Below, piece after piece: positions 32,424-41,897 of a stretch of DNA of 42,339 nucleotides. The notes under the pieces are model-generated. The model saw nothing but the letters and a program-made list of their open reading frames with translations. It was not told the origin of the DNA and did no database searches. Each line of letters starts with the position of its first letter. The first letter of the stretch is position 1. Source of the DNA: JBKECO01 sp047974745 (lineage in GTDB: Bacteria > Bacillota > Clostridia > Lachnospirales > Lachnospiraceae); contig JBKECO010000050.1 in assembly GCA_047974745.1 (NCBI GenBank), positions 1 through 42,339 on the forward strand, read 5' to 3'. The position numbers and the translations under genes were made by a program.

Positions 32424-33879
32424 CAATGAGAACAAGATGAAAAAGTCAGAGTTAAAAGCAGAGATAAGAACCCTTCAGGAGAAGCTGGTGGTGCAGCAGC
32501 TGCAGTTAAAAGAGCATAAGCTTCCGGTTCTGATCTTGATTGAAGGCTGGGGTGCTTCTGGAAAAGGGGAACTGATCGCGCGAATGATCAAGGATCTCGA
32601 TCCTAGATTTTTCCATGTGTATCCAATGAAACAGGCGACAGAGGAGGATAAGAAAAAACCATTCCTGAGCAAGTTCATGGATAAGATCCCGGAAGCGGGC
32701 AAAATTACGATTTTGGACAGTGGATGGCTGGAGGAAACGGCGGACAGCCGTTTTCATGGAGAATTTACAGAAAGTGAATGGGAGAACCGACTGCAGACGA
32801 TTCGGGTGTTCGAACGACAGTTGAAAGACAACGGATATCTTTTGGTCAAGTTCTATCTGCATTTGACGAAAAAGGAACAGGAAAAAAGACTCAGCCGGCT
32901 GCTGAACAGTAAGGATACGGCCTGGAGAGTGAATGATCAGGATATGATTCAGTATGAAGAGCGTACAAAGTATAAAAAAATAGCAGATCAGATACTGGAA
33001 GCTACGAACACAGAAAGCAACCCATGGAAAGTCATCAATGGTGCAGATCCGGTCGAGACCTTGTACGAATCGCTTCATGTACTGACTGCCATGATCGAGC
33101 AGGCGATCGCAAATATTGGGTCGCTGCCGGAGATCTTATTCAAGGACAATCCATTGATCCCCATGCCTAAGCTTGCTGAAGTGCCATTGAACCAGGAGAT
33201 GTCACAGGAGGAGTACAAGAAAGAGAAAAAGGAGCTGCAGAAACGGCTGAGTGAGCTGCACAACCGACTCTACCGAAAAAAGATTCCTTTTGTCATCGTC
33301 TATGAAGGCTGGGATGCTGCAGGAAAAGGCGGGAACATCAAGCGGCTGACTGGATCTCTCGACCCAAGAGGGTATGAGGTAAATCCGGTTGCTTCACCGG
33401 AGCCACATGAAAAGTCAAGATTTTACCTTTGGAGATTCTGGCTCAAAATGCCCAAAAAAGGTCATTTTGCTATTTTCGACAGAAGCTGGTATGGAAGAGT
33501 CATGGTGGAACGTGTCGAAGGCTTTTGCTCAGAGAACGATTGGAAAAGAGCCTATAATGAGATCAATGAATTTGAGAAACAGCTGGCAGATGAGGGCACT
33601 GAAATCGTAAAATTCTGGGTTCAGATCGATAAAGAAACACAGCTCTGGCGATTTGAGGAAAGGCAGAAAACACCATCGAAGCAATGGAAGATCACAGATG
33701 AGGACTGGAGGAACCGCGAGAAATGGGATGCATATGAGACGGTGGTCAATGAAATGCTTGAGCGGACCTCCACAAAATATGCACCTTGGTATATTGTTCC
33801 CTCCAACAATAAATATTACGCCAGAATATTTGCGATGCGAACCATCGTAGAACATCTGGAAAGGCGGCTGAAGAGTTAA
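32404..33879 (+). CDS. Two-domain polyphosphate kinase 2 (polyphosphate:AMP phosphotransferase type)
   Basis: 491 residues with two fused PPK2 domains, as in class II enzymes that make ADP from AMP and polyphosphate. Domain 2 has a full Walker A (EGWDAAGKGGNIKRL, 301-315) and Walker B/lid (FDRSWYGRVMVER, 358-370). Domain 1 keeps GWGASGKGE (48-56) but its Walker B is altered (LDSGWLEE), so it is probably not catalytic. The start overlaps the sugar-binding-protein gene by 20 nt; ATG 32437 is an alternative with a poorer ribosome site. The link to sugar sensing may be energy supply; that is speculation. Confidence 0.88.
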   Translation: MLNLKNDNENKMKKSELKAEIRTLQEKLVVQQLQLKEHKLPVLILIEGWGASGKGELIARMIKDLDPRFFHVYPMKQATEEDKKKPFLSKFMDKIPEAGKITILDSGWLEETADSRFHGEFTESEWENRLQTIRVFERQLKDNGYLLVKFYLHLTKKEQEKRLSRLLNSKDTAWRVNDQDMIQYEERTKYKKIADQILEATNTESNPWKVINGADPVETLYESLHVLTAMIEQAIANIGSLPEILFKDNPLIPMPKLAEVPLNQEMSQEEYKKEKKELQKRLSELHNRLYRKKIPFVIVYEGWDAAGKGGNIKRLTGSLDPRGYEVNPVASPEPHEKSRFYLWRFWLKMPKKGHFAIFDRSWYGRVMVERVEGFCSENDWKRAYNEINEFEKQLADEGTEIVKFWVQIDKETQLWRFEERQKTPSKQWKITDEDWRNREKWDAYETVVNEMLERTSTKYAPWYIVPSNNKYYARIFAMRTIVEHLERRLKS

Positions 33880-33924
33880 ACGTAAGCTGTTTGGAAATAG
33901 GAAAAGAGTAAAAGGAGTCGCACC

Positions 33925-34773
33925 ATGATACAGGATATTGCACCGCATACATACGACATAACATATCAAAAAGAGACCGCTCGAACGACGGATATCATTT
34001 TAAACTATACGAAAGCCGGAGTCTTGTGCAGAATAATGAAAAAAGGATTGTTCTTTCTGACGGCAGAGGAAGCATCTGGTGTCATACCTGATGTATATGA
34101 TAAAGCAAACTATCTATTTCAGATCGATGACCAGAGATATTATGAGATCCCGGGAATGGAAGAGAGGGAATGGGAAGGCTATGAATACGTGCCGATCGAA
34201 TCCCTGCGTCAGATGTATCCGCGCTGGAAAGTATTTGCAGCGATTACAGGACATCAGATTCACAAATGGTATACAGAAAATGCATTTTGCGGAAAATGCG
34301 GAGCAGATATGCAGCCTCATGGCAGGGACAGAGCGATGCTCTGTCCTGCCTGCGGGTTTACAGCTTATCCAAGAATTTCGCCTTGTGTCATTGTAGGTGT
34401 CATACATAAAGAAGAACTTCTTCTGACCAGATATTCTACGACCCACAGCAGCTTTCAAAAGTATGGACTGATTGCAGGGTATGTGGAAATTGGGGAAAGT
34501 CTGGAGGAGGCAGTCAGGAGAGAAGTCATGGAGGAAGTAGGGCTGAAAGTCAAAAATATCCGTTACTATAAAAGTCAGCCATGGTCTTTTTCAGACACTC
34601 TACTGTTGGGTCTTTTTTGCGAAGTGGAAGGGGAAACAACAGTCACACTTGATGAAGAGGAGCTTTCAGAAGCTGTGTGGTTCGACAGAAAGAACCTGCC
34701 TGCGGAACGCTCAGATGCTGAGCTTAGTCTGACTGGAGAAATGATGGAAGCATTTATGGGAGGAAGAGTATAA
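33925..34773 (+). CDS. nudC: NADH pyrophosphatase (Nudix)
   Basis: 282 residues. A zinc ribbon (C122, C125, C140, C143: CGKC...CPAC) precedes the Nudix box GYVEIGESLEEAVRREVMEE (185-204, ending VGL). The downstream SQPWSFSDTLL matches the SQPWPFP-S motif that marks NADH-specific Nudix enzymes. It should cleave NADH, and possibly NAD-capped RNA, to NMNH and AMP. AAAGGAG lies 7 nt before the ATG; the gap to the PPK2 gene is 45 nt with no promoter seen. AMP released here is a substrate for the PPK2 encoded upstream. Confidence 0.93.
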   Translation: MIQDIAPHTYDITYQKETARTTDIILNYTKAGVLCRIMKKGLFFLTAEEASGVIPDVYDKANYLFQIDDQRYYEIPGMEEREWEGYEYVPIESLRQMYPRWKVFAAITGHQIHKWYTENAFCGKCGADMQPHGRDRAMLCPACGFTAYPRISPCVIVGVIHKEELLLTRYSTTHSSFQKYGLIAGYVEIGESLEEAVRREVMEEVGLKVKNIRYYKSQPWSFSDTLLLGLFCEVEGETTVTLDEEELSEAVWFDRKNLPAERSDAELSLTGEMMEAFMGGRV

Positions 34774-35615
34774 TGAATGGAACAGTACCAACACTCACAA
34801 TGGCAGCAATGATAGTTACAGCTGTTTTTACCCTATTCGGACCGCTGGTCGCACTTGTGATCTGGAGAAAGAAAACAAAAGCAAAACTACAGCCAGCCCT
34901 AGTGGGAGCATTGATCTTTATTGGCTTCGCATTGATTCTGGAGTCGATCGTACATTATCTTTGCCTGGGACTTGATACGCCACTGTCCAAAGCCATTACT
35001 GGCAATACGATATTATATGGCATCTATGGCGGTATGATGGCAGGTATTTTTGAAGAGACGGGTCGCCTGGTCGCATTTGCAGTTATTTTAAAAAAATGGA
35101 AAGAGAAGTCGACTGCTGTTACATATGGTATCGGACATGGCGGTGTTGAATGTATGCTGATTACTGGACTGACCTATGTAAGTAATCTTTTCTATTCTTT
35201 TTTAATCAATACTGGCAGCCTGGATACGATACTGCAGACAGTTCCAGAGAGTGAGAGAAATCAGGCAGTCAGCACACTGTCAGTACTGATTACGACACCT
35301 GCAAATCAATTTCTGGCAGGTGGTTTTGAGAGATTCTCGGCAATTCTGCTTCATATTGGGCTCTCGATCCTCGTATTTTACGCAGTCCGTGAGAAAAAGA
35401 AACGATATTTATTCCCGATTGCAATATTTATCCATGCAGCTGTTGATTTTACAGCTGTTGTGTTAAGTGCCAGCCCAATGTCGATCTGGATGCTTGAAGC
35501 AGTCATATTTGTTTTTGGAGCACTGATTTTTGCATTTGGAGTCAGATTATACAGGCTGGATCAGATCAAACCTGATCAGATCAATCCAGAGCAGTATGAA
35601 AATTTGGAATCATAA
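34773..35615 (+). CDS. yhfC: YhfC-family intramembrane metalloprotease-like protein
   Basis: 280 residues, about seven to eight membrane helices. FEETGRLVAF, YGIGHGGVECML, and AGGFERFSAILLH plus FIHAAVDF are the conserved blocks of the YhfC (PF10086) group, related to CAAX/ABI-type membrane proteases with Glu-Glu and His metal ligands. The substrate is unknown. It starts with a TAATG overlap of nudC. The C-terminal tail LDQIKPDQINPEQ is encoded by a 15-bp direct repeat. It converges on the minus-strand sensor operon with 2 bp between stop codons. Confidence 0.85.
   Translation: MNGTVPTLTMAAMIVTAVFTLFGPLVALVIWRKKTKAKLQPALVGALIFIGFALILESIVHYLCLGLDTPLSKAITGNTILYGIYGGMMAGIFEETGRLVAFAVILKKWKEKSTAVTYGIGHGGVECMLITGLTYVSNLFYSFLINTGSLDTILQTVPESERNQAVSTLSVLITTPANQFLAGGFERFSAILLHIGLSILVFYAVREKKKRYLFPIAIFIHAAVDFTAVVLSASPMSIWMLEAVIFVFGALIFAFGVRLYRLDQIKPDQINPEQYENLES
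35559..35588. repeat. 15-bp direct repeat inside the 3' end of yhfC
   Basis: GATCAGATCAAACCT (35559-35573) and GATCAGATCAATCCA (35574-35588) encode DQIKP and DQINP. The same region can fold (CTGGAT with ATCCAG, GATCA with TGATC), so it may also act as a 3'-end hairpin. Confidence 0.7.
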
Positions 35616-35617
35616 GG

Positions 35618-36601
35618 TCAGGTCTCATTCAAGAAAGAAAACAACAGTTTTTGCCCTTCTTTTGTATACATGGTATCTCTTGTGATCAGTTCACAGCCGG
35701 AATTGATGAACAGATCAACTGGCTGATTTCTTGCGATCTTATATGCGGATTCAATTCCAAGGTATCCCATATTAAAAGCGTTCTGAATCACAAGAGCATC
35801 AAATACACCGGATTCCAGATATTGTACAGCAGCAATCGAATTATCAAATCCAATGACCTTTACCTGTCCGGCAAGCCCGAGTTCTTCGATTGCTTTGCCG
35901 GCACCAACAGCGGAATATTCATTAAGTCCTGCAATAATGGTAATATCCGGATTTTGCTCTAACAGATCAAGGGTCAGAAAATAGGCCTTCTCAAAATTGG
36001 AATCTGAAAACACGGTTTCCAGGATCTGGTCCTTGGAATTACTCAGAGCATCCCGCAACCCCTGCTCTCTTTCAATGGCAGTTGAAGTGTTCTTTACATG
36101 GGAGACAATTGCGATCTTTGAATTTTCATCCAGAATAGTTCGGATATAGTTGCCCATGTTCATCCCGGCTTCATAGTTATCGGTTGCAATGACATGTTCC
36201 TCTGTCATAGAATCCAGAGTAGAATCGATGAACAACACTTGAATGCCGGCTTCTCTGGCTTCTAGTACAGCTTCTGCAGTCATTTCTGAATCAATTGGAG
36301 AGATTGCTATAATATCCGGGCGCTTTAAAATTGCTTCACGGATCATGGCGTTTTGCCCCTCATAATCCGTTTCGTTATCAGGTGCTTCTATAACTAGCCG
36401 AACATTGTATTCTGTTGCAGCCATTCGGGCACCATTTGTCAGAGTCGTCCAGAAATCATTTGTTTCGTCTATGATCTTAGGAATATAAATAACAAAGATC
36501 TGCCTGCTGTTCTGCACGGACTGTAAATAGCCGTAATAAAGGATCGCGCATAGGAGAGAGAGTAGAACAAGAAATGAGGTGATGATTTTTTTATGCTTCA
36601 T
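35618..36601 (-). CDS. Membrane-anchored sugar-binding sensor protein (second set)
   Basis: 327 residues from ATG 36601 (GGAG at 7 nt; an ATG two codons earlier is too close to it). One N-terminal helix (about 7-26), no lipobox, then a periplasmic-binding fold (VIYIPKIIDETNDFWTTL, RPDIIAISPIDS, GIQVLFIDSTLD, VKVIGFDNS). The ribose/galactose-binding class is likely. It is the last gene of a regulator-kinase-binding-protein operon and overlaps the kinase by 11 nt. It probably acts as ligand sensor for that kinase. Confidence 0.85.
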   Translation of the reverse strand: MKHKKIITSFLVLLSLLCAILYYGYLQSVQNSRQIFVIYIPKIIDETNDFWTTLTNGARMAATEYNVRLVIEAPDNETDYEGQNAMIREAILKRPDIIAISPIDSEMTAEAVLEAREAGIQVLFIDSTLDSMTEEHVIATDNYEAGMNMGNYIRTILDENSKIAIVSHVKNTSTAIEREQGLRDALSNSKDQILETVFSDSNFEKAYFLTLDLLEQNPDITIIAGLNEYSAVGAGKAIEELGLAGQVKVIGFDNSIAAVQYLESGVFDALVIQNAFNMGYLGIESAYKIARNQPVDLFINSGCELITRDTMYTKEGQKLLFSFLNET

Positions 36602-38432
36602 GTTCATTCTCCTTTTTTTCTGAATAGGGAATACGGATGGTAGCTATCGTTCCTTTTCCAGGCTCACTTTCAAAACTGAGACCAAAATCCGAACCATAAT
36701 ACAGCTGCAGCCGACTTTGAATATTGTTGACAGCGACTCCGTTATGTTTCGTCGAGGCTTCATCCTTTTCAAAAATGTGCAGCAGAGTCTCGGAGTCCAT
36801 TCCAATACCGTTATCATCAATGTGCAGAGCAATACAGCCTTCCTCAGGCTCGCCGCTGATATAGATGATGCCAATGCCTTCCTTATACTTGATGCCATGA
36901 TATAGTGCATTCTCCACCAATGGCTGCAGAATCAGCTTGACGATCGGATAGGAGAGAATTTCATCATCTACATCAATGTAGAATTCCAGCTTATCTTTAT
37001 ATCTCATCTTTTGAATTGTCAGATATGTCCTTGTATAATCCAGTTCTTCCTCAATCGTTACGATTTCATTCTCATTACTGATGCTTTTGCGCAATAATCT
37101 TGCCAAAGATGAGGTCATAAGGACCACTTCGTCATTATTCCCAAGCTCCGACATCCAAATAATAGAATCCAGTGTATTATACAGAAAATGCGGATTGATC
37201 TGTGCCTGAAGTGCCATCAACTCACTTTTTCGAATCTGCTTTTGTTCGTTCACATTCTGCTCCATAAGATCCTGAATGCGATCGGTCATGGTGTTAAAAG
37301 AACGATTCAGGGCTTTTATTTCTTTATAGCTCTTTTCTTCTGTCATAAAGGACTCATCTATGACTGCGGCCTCAAAGTTACCAGTTTCAGCGATAGACAT
37401 GGATCTTTGAAGTGCCTTTACCGGCTTTGTAATTCGGGAAGAAAGCAGAATTGAGAGAATCAGAGTCAGGAACAGGAGTAGAATTGCTACGATCAGGTAC
37501 ACTTCCTGTGTCTGCTGTTTGTTGGCGATCAGTTCTGACATATAGGACACACCTACGACTGTCCATCCCGTCTGAGAGGAAGTACATGAGGTGTAGAGCT
37601 TAGCGTCAGAACCCTCTGCCACGATAAAGGTGCCATTTTCTCCATCCAATGCCAGAACCTGTTCTATTTCCTCCTGCTTGAGTCCACTATAGAGCAGCTG
37701 CTGCTTTGGGTGGTATATAATCTCGCCGTCAGCACTGATGATAAAAACATAGCCTTTGCTGCCAAGGCTGATGCCTTTGCAGAGATCATTGATCGATTTG
37801 TAATTCAAATCAATGAAGAACATTCCGCTAGGTTCCTTTGTAAGAGGATCGGCGATCGTATTAGCCAAAGTGATTACCCACTTATAGTCATCCTTGATCA
37901 GCGTCTGTACGTGGGAGGTCGTAAGGATCGTAGCTCCATCAGCAGAGATCGCTTCCTGATACCAGTCCAGCTTATCCAGGTCGATATTCTTATTCAGATC
38001 TGCTGTGCCGGAATTTAGTACATATCTGCCATCATTGGAGATCAGCCCAATATTGTACACATCAGGGCGCGCATTCATGATAGTATTGAACTGGTTGGCA
38101 ATTCTAAACCACTCCAATGTGCCCTGTGATGAGGTGGTAAAATTCTTCGAAATATAATTCTGGATATCAGAATTACTGCTCATAACAAGCGAGATATTCT
38201 GCATATATTCAATATAGGAATCAATATCACTATTTACCTGCTCGATCAGCTGCATCGTGTAGCTGCTGGAGTTGTTGACAACGGTCCGCTCCGTAAAATT
38301 GAGAGAGATCAAGAGAAAAACGATCAACGCGGTAATAATGATAGAAGAAAACCAGAATAAGATAGCCGTCTGAATGCTTTGGAATCCTCTCCCTCGAAGC
38401 AATTGGAACGGTTTTAGATATTTCTGGGACAT
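36591..38432 (-). CDS. YesM-type sensor histidine kinase with dCache sensor
   Basis: 613 residues. TM1 about 22-44, a large external region (45-305) with double-Cache features (DWYQEA, GMFFIDLNYKSI, GYVFIISADGEIIYHP), TM2 about 311-331, HAMP, then LQAQINPHFLYNTLD (H415), LQPLVENALYHGIK and DNGIGM. Unlike the kinase at 28258 it has its own ligand-binding domain in addition to the binding protein encoded after it. TAATG overlap with the upstream regulator gene. Confidence 0.93.
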   Translation of the reverse strand: MSQKYLKPFQLLRGRGFQSIQTAILFWFSSIIITALIVFLLISLNFTERTVVNNSSSYTMQLIEQVNSDIDSYIEYMQNISLVMSSNSDIQNYISKNFTTSSQGTLEWFRIANQFNTIMNARPDVYNIGLISNDGRYVLNSGTADLNKNIDLDKLDWYQEAISADGATILTTSHVQTLIKDDYKWVITLANTIADPLTKEPSGMFFIDLNYKSINDLCKGISLGSKGYVFIISADGEIIYHPKQQLLYSGLKQEEIEQVLALDGENGTFIVAEGSDAKLYTSCTSSQTGWTVVGVSYMSELIANKQQTQEVYLIVAILLLFLTLILSILLSSRITKPVKALQRSMSIAETGNFEAAVIDESFMTEEKSYKEIKALNRSFNTMTDRIQDLMEQNVNEQKQIRKSELMALQAQINPHFLYNTLDSIIWMSELGNNDEVVLMTSSLARLLRKSISNENEIVTIEEELDYTRTYLTIQKMRYKDKLEFYIDVDDEILSYPIVKLILQPLVENALYHGIKYKEGIGIIYISGEPEEGCIALHIDDNGIGMDSETLLHIFEKDEASTKHNGVAVNNIQSRLQLYYGSDFGLSFESEPGKGTIATIRIPYSEKKENEHEA

Positions 38433-40051
38433 TAGCTTTTGCTCCTGTTTCGTTTGGCATATTCACTGGGTGACATTCCAAGGTGTTTCTTAAAGGTCGT
38501 GCTGAAATAGTGTGGATCGGAGTAGCCGACTTCACTTGAGATCTCATAGTTCTTCATAACTGTATTTTCAAGTAAATTCTTTGCAATCTCCATTCGTTTT
38601 CTTGTCAGCGCTTCTACAAATGTCTCACCAGTATGCGCCTTAAAGATCATGCTAAAATAGCTCGTACTGATCGCAAGATATTTACACACTGAATTCAGAG
38701 TCAGATTCGGGTCGTTATAATTTTTATCGATATAATCAAGTGCCAGCAAGGCCTGTCTTTTTCCATAATCCTCTCTCTCGGAGTAGAGAGTATCAGCTGC
38801 ATTGTTGCAAAATGTGATCAGCAGTTTCTCTAGTCCACTAAGCTGCGTCTGCTGCGGGATAGCAGCCAGGATCTCACGCTCAGAGTCCATGATACAGGTC
38901 ACTGTAACCCCTGTGTTGTCCAACAGATTTACGACTGAAAGCACAAGATTTTGAATATGAAGTATAACGCGATCCTTTGGGAGGCGGCTGTCTTTCATTT
39001 CCTGTAAGTACATATGAATCTGCTTATTGATATCTTCCCGATCATCTGATTTGATACAATGCAGGATTCGGTCTGCCCATGCAGATCGGTCGATGGAGAT
39101 ATCGGGAACCTGGTGCTTGAAGTCATCCGTATAAAATACATTGTCTCGACCGAATAAAAAGCGAAATTCCATCAAGGCTTTTGCATTTTCATAGGAAAGA
39201 GGCAACTTAGACAGAGTATGCACCTGCTTCCCGACTGCAATCGTTAAGGTGATATTCAAATGCTCGCGTATGTATTCCTTTAATAGAACCACAAGTTTAT
39301 CTGTACATTTCGTGAGATCTCCTATGGTTGGAGCAGAAAATAGAAGTACTGTCTGGCTCTCCTGATTCTGCACTGCCTCACCACATCGATTCTGGTGCAT
39401 CATTTCATTGGCAATATTATAAACAGCGAACTGACCAAGGGTAATTCCTACATCTTCCTGACTTGAAAAAACGCTAAAATCGTCACCTTTGATCAAAACA
39501 GTACAGTAAAAGGGTCCTTCTAGCATAAAATGAAATTCTTCTGTGCCAGTCTGACTCAAGGGTCTTTCCTTTACCGTTGTACTGATTAATGAGTTCAGAT
39601 ATCGTTCACGCATTAGCGGCAGATTACTGGAATAGGCAGAACGTATTTTGTTCATACTGATTTTTCTGGCAGACTCCTGATCGAGAACACCATGTATTCT
39701 TATTAAAGTATCGGTCAGCTCTTTTGCCGTAACTGGTTTTAGGATATATTCCATAGCCTGATATTTCATGGCCTGTTTTGCATATTCAAACTCGTTATAA
39801 CCACTGAGAATCACAGTTTTAATACTTGGATCTGTTTCATAAATATATTTTGCGAGTTCGATTCCTGTAGCAAAAGGCATACAGATATCTGTCACAACAA
39901 CGTCAGGCCTGTTCTGTTCGATCGAAGTCATCGCTTCCCTTCCGTCCTTGCAGGTGCCAATCAATTCAAACCCGATTTCTTCCCACTGGATGATCTTTTT
40001 TACGGCCTCACGAACTACGATTTCATCATCGACCAGAAGTATTTTGTACAT
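38432..40051 (-). CDS. YesN-type response regulator with AraC DNA-binding domain (second set)
   Basis: 539 residues from ATG 40051 (GGAGG 5 nt upstream; ATG 40063 overlaps that site). The receiver has LVDDE, D55 (VVVTDICMPF) and K105 (YILKPV). The C-terminal AraC domain (about 435-535) has LTLNSVCKYLAISTSYFSMIFKAHTG and YEISSEVGYSDPHYFSTTFKKHLGMSPSEY. First gene of the minus-strand operon. Its targets are not obvious, since no transporter follows in the window. Confidence 0.94.
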   Translation of the reverse strand: MYKILLVDDEIVVREAVKKIIQWEEIGFELIGTCKDGREAMTSIEQNRPDVVVTDICMPFATGIELAKYIYETDPSIKTVILSGYNEFEYAKQAMKYQAMEYILKPVTAKELTDTLIRIHGVLDQESARKISMNKIRSAYSSNLPLMRERYLNSLISTTVKERPLSQTGTEEFHFMLEGPFYCTVLIKGDDFSVFSSQEDVGITLGQFAVYNIANEMMHQNRCGEAVQNQESQTVLLFSAPTIGDLTKCTDKLVVLLKEYIREHLNITLTIAVGKQVHTLSKLPLSYENAKALMEFRFLFGRDNVFYTDDFKHQVPDISIDRSAWADRILHCIKSDDREDINKQIHMYLQEMKDSRLPKDRVILHIQNLVLSVVNLLDNTGVTVTCIMDSEREILAAIPQQTQLSGLEKLLITFCNNAADTLYSEREDYGKRQALLALDYIDKNYNDPNLTLNSVCKYLAISTSYFSMIFKAHTGETFVEALTRKRMEIAKNLLENTVMKNYEISSEVGYSDPHYFSTTFKKHLGMSPSEYAKRNRSKS

Positions 40052-40090
40052 ATTTTCCTCCATTTTTCGTTCATTGCCAAGAGCAAATTA

Positions 40091-40132
40091 AACATAGCAT
40101 AATTAGAACTATGGGTCAATCTATGTTATAAT
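40091..40132. promoter_or_regulatory. Divergent promoters between the regulator and radical SAM genes
   Basis: Plus strand: extended -10 TGTTATAAT (TATAAT at 40127-40132). Minus strand: TTGACC (complement of 40114-40119), 17 bp, TATGTT (complement of 40091-40096). The outer ends form a dyad, AACATAG (40091-40097) and CTATGTT (40121-40127), which may be an operator touching both -10 regions. Confidence 0.55.
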
Positions 40133-40160
40133 AAGCGAAGATATGAAAAGGAGTAATTCG

Positions 40161-41897
40161 ATGAAAATAGTCCTGACAGCAGTCAATGCAAAATACATCC
40201 ATTCCAATTTGGCAGTGCATACTTTGAAAAAATACACAGAAGTATATGGTGATTTTTCGAATATACAAATAGAGACGGCAGAATATACGATCAATCAGAA
40301 TAGTATGGACATCATGAATGATCTATACCGAAGAAAGCCTGATATCCTGTGCTTTTCCTGCTATATCTGGAATATTACCCATATAAGGGAAATTGCAGCC
40401 GAGTTGAAAAAAGTCCTGCCGGATGTAAGGATCTGGTGCGGCGGACCTGAGGTATCCTATGAAGGAAGCCTTTTTTTGGCAGAGAACAAAGCAATAGATG
40501 GTGTTATGAAGGGCGAAGGAGAAAATACATTTCTTGCGCTCTGCAGGTTCTATCTTACGAATGGCGCCCAATCACGAAAGCTGCCCATCGAGATACCGGG
40601 TATCTTATATCGAGATGAGGAACATAATATTCGGTCGACCGAGGAGCAGGAGATTCTGGATATGGATCTTATTCCGTTCTGCTATGAGGATATGAGTTGT
40701 TTTGAGCATAGGATCATCTACTATGAGTCCAGCAGAGGGTGTCCTTTTTCCTGCAGCTACTGTCTTTCCTCGGTAGAAAAAAAGCTACGGTTCCGATCCT
40801 TCGCCCTTGTGGAAAAGGAGTTGGAATATCTGGTCGCTCAAAAGGTCACACAGATCAAATTTGTGGATCGTACATTTAACTGTGATCATAAGCATTTTAT
40901 GGAGATCATTTCACTAATCAGAAGGATCGATCTTGGAATTACAAATTTTCATTTCGAAATATCAGCCGATCTTCTGACAGAGGAGGAGCTCTCACTGCTT
41001 TCGATTCTGCGTCCTGGACTCGTCCAGCTTGAGATCGGTGTCCAATCAACAAATAGCAGGACAATAGCTCAGATCAACCGGGCTATGGATCTGAATAAGG
41101 TCAAGAAAAATGTAGAAATCATACAAAAGTCTTCGAATATACACCAACATCTGGATCTGATTGCCGGTCTGCCCTTTGAAGACTATTCCTCGTTTCAAAA
41201 CTCTTTTCGGGATGTCTATCAACTGAGACCAGATCAGCTGCAACTTGGCTTTTTGAAAATACTAAAGGGCTCGTATATCTATCAGAATCGAGACCAGTAT
41301 GAAATGAAATATCAGGACATGCCTCCCTATGAAGTACTTTCTACAAAATGGATCCATTATGATGAGATCCTCAAAATCAAGCTGGTGGAAGAAATGCTCG
41401 AGGTATATTATAACAGTGTGCAATACGAAATCACGATGAAGATGATGGATGTCATATTTCCGAATGCATTTCAGTTCTTTTTGGAGCTGGGTGAGTTCTA
41501 TAGAGAAAAAGGATATTTGAATCTAAAACATACAAGGAACAGGAGGTGCGAAATCCTCCTTGAGTTCCTAAGCGAGAACAACTGTGAATCAATGGCACTG
41601 ATCCGTGAGGCACTGACCTTTGACATCTACTATCGTGAGTATGCAAAGAGCAGACCTACTTTTGCAGGAAAATCGGTATTAACGAAGGCTGAATATAAGA
41701 AAATCTGCAGCAATGGTACGCAGTCCCACGCAGAAGTCTTTCATTACCGATTTCCGCCGAAGGAGATAAAAAGAATCGAACAGCTGCCGGAATACAGCGA
41801 CGAGCCTATCCTGATTCATTTTGCATATGACCAGAGAGATCCGCTGGATCATCAGGCGTGCATTACTGAGATCAGAAGCTACGGAGACCAGCTATGA
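40161..41897 (+). CDS. B12-binding-domain radical SAM protein (DUF4080 type)
   Basis: 578 residues. An N-terminal cobalamin-binding-like Rossmann domain (about 1-135; CGGPEVSYEG, GEGENTF) lacks the DxHxxG His motif. The radical SAM domain has SSRGCPFSCSYCLSS (C194, C198, C201) and the LDLIAGLPFED block. The C-terminal about 180 residues resemble the DUF4080 domain. The reaction is unknown. AAAAGGAG precedes ATG 40161 by 7 nt; ATG 40143 lies before that site. It diverges from the second sensor operon; no operon partner is visible before the IS110 element. Confidence 0.87.
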   Translation: MKIVLTAVNAKYIHSNLAVHTLKKYTEVYGDFSNIQIETAEYTINQNSMDIMNDLYRRKPDILCFSCYIWNITHIREIAAELKKVLPDVRIWCGGPEVSYEGSLFLAENKAIDGVMKGEGENTFLALCRFYLTNGAQSRKLPIEIPGILYRDEEHNIRSTEEQEILDMDLIPFCYEDMSCFEHRIIYYESSRGCPFSCSYCLSSVEKKLRFRSFALVEKELEYLVAQKVTQIKFVDRTFNCDHKHFMEIISLIRRIDLGITNFHFEISADLLTEEELSLLSILRPGLVQLEIGVQSTNSRTIAQINRAMDLNKVKKNVEIIQKSSNIHQHLDLIAGLPFEDYSSFQNSFRDVYQLRPDQLQLGFLKILKGSYIYQNRDQYEMKYQDMPPYEVLSTKWIHYDEILKIKLVEEMLEVYYNSVQYEITMKMMDVIFPNAFQFFLELGEFYREKGYLNLKHTRNRRCEILLEFLSENNCESMALIREALTFDIYYREYAKSRPTFAGKSVLTKAEYKKICSNGTQSHAEVFHYRFPPKEIKRIEQLPEYSDEPILIHFAYDQRDPLDHQACITEIRSYGDQL

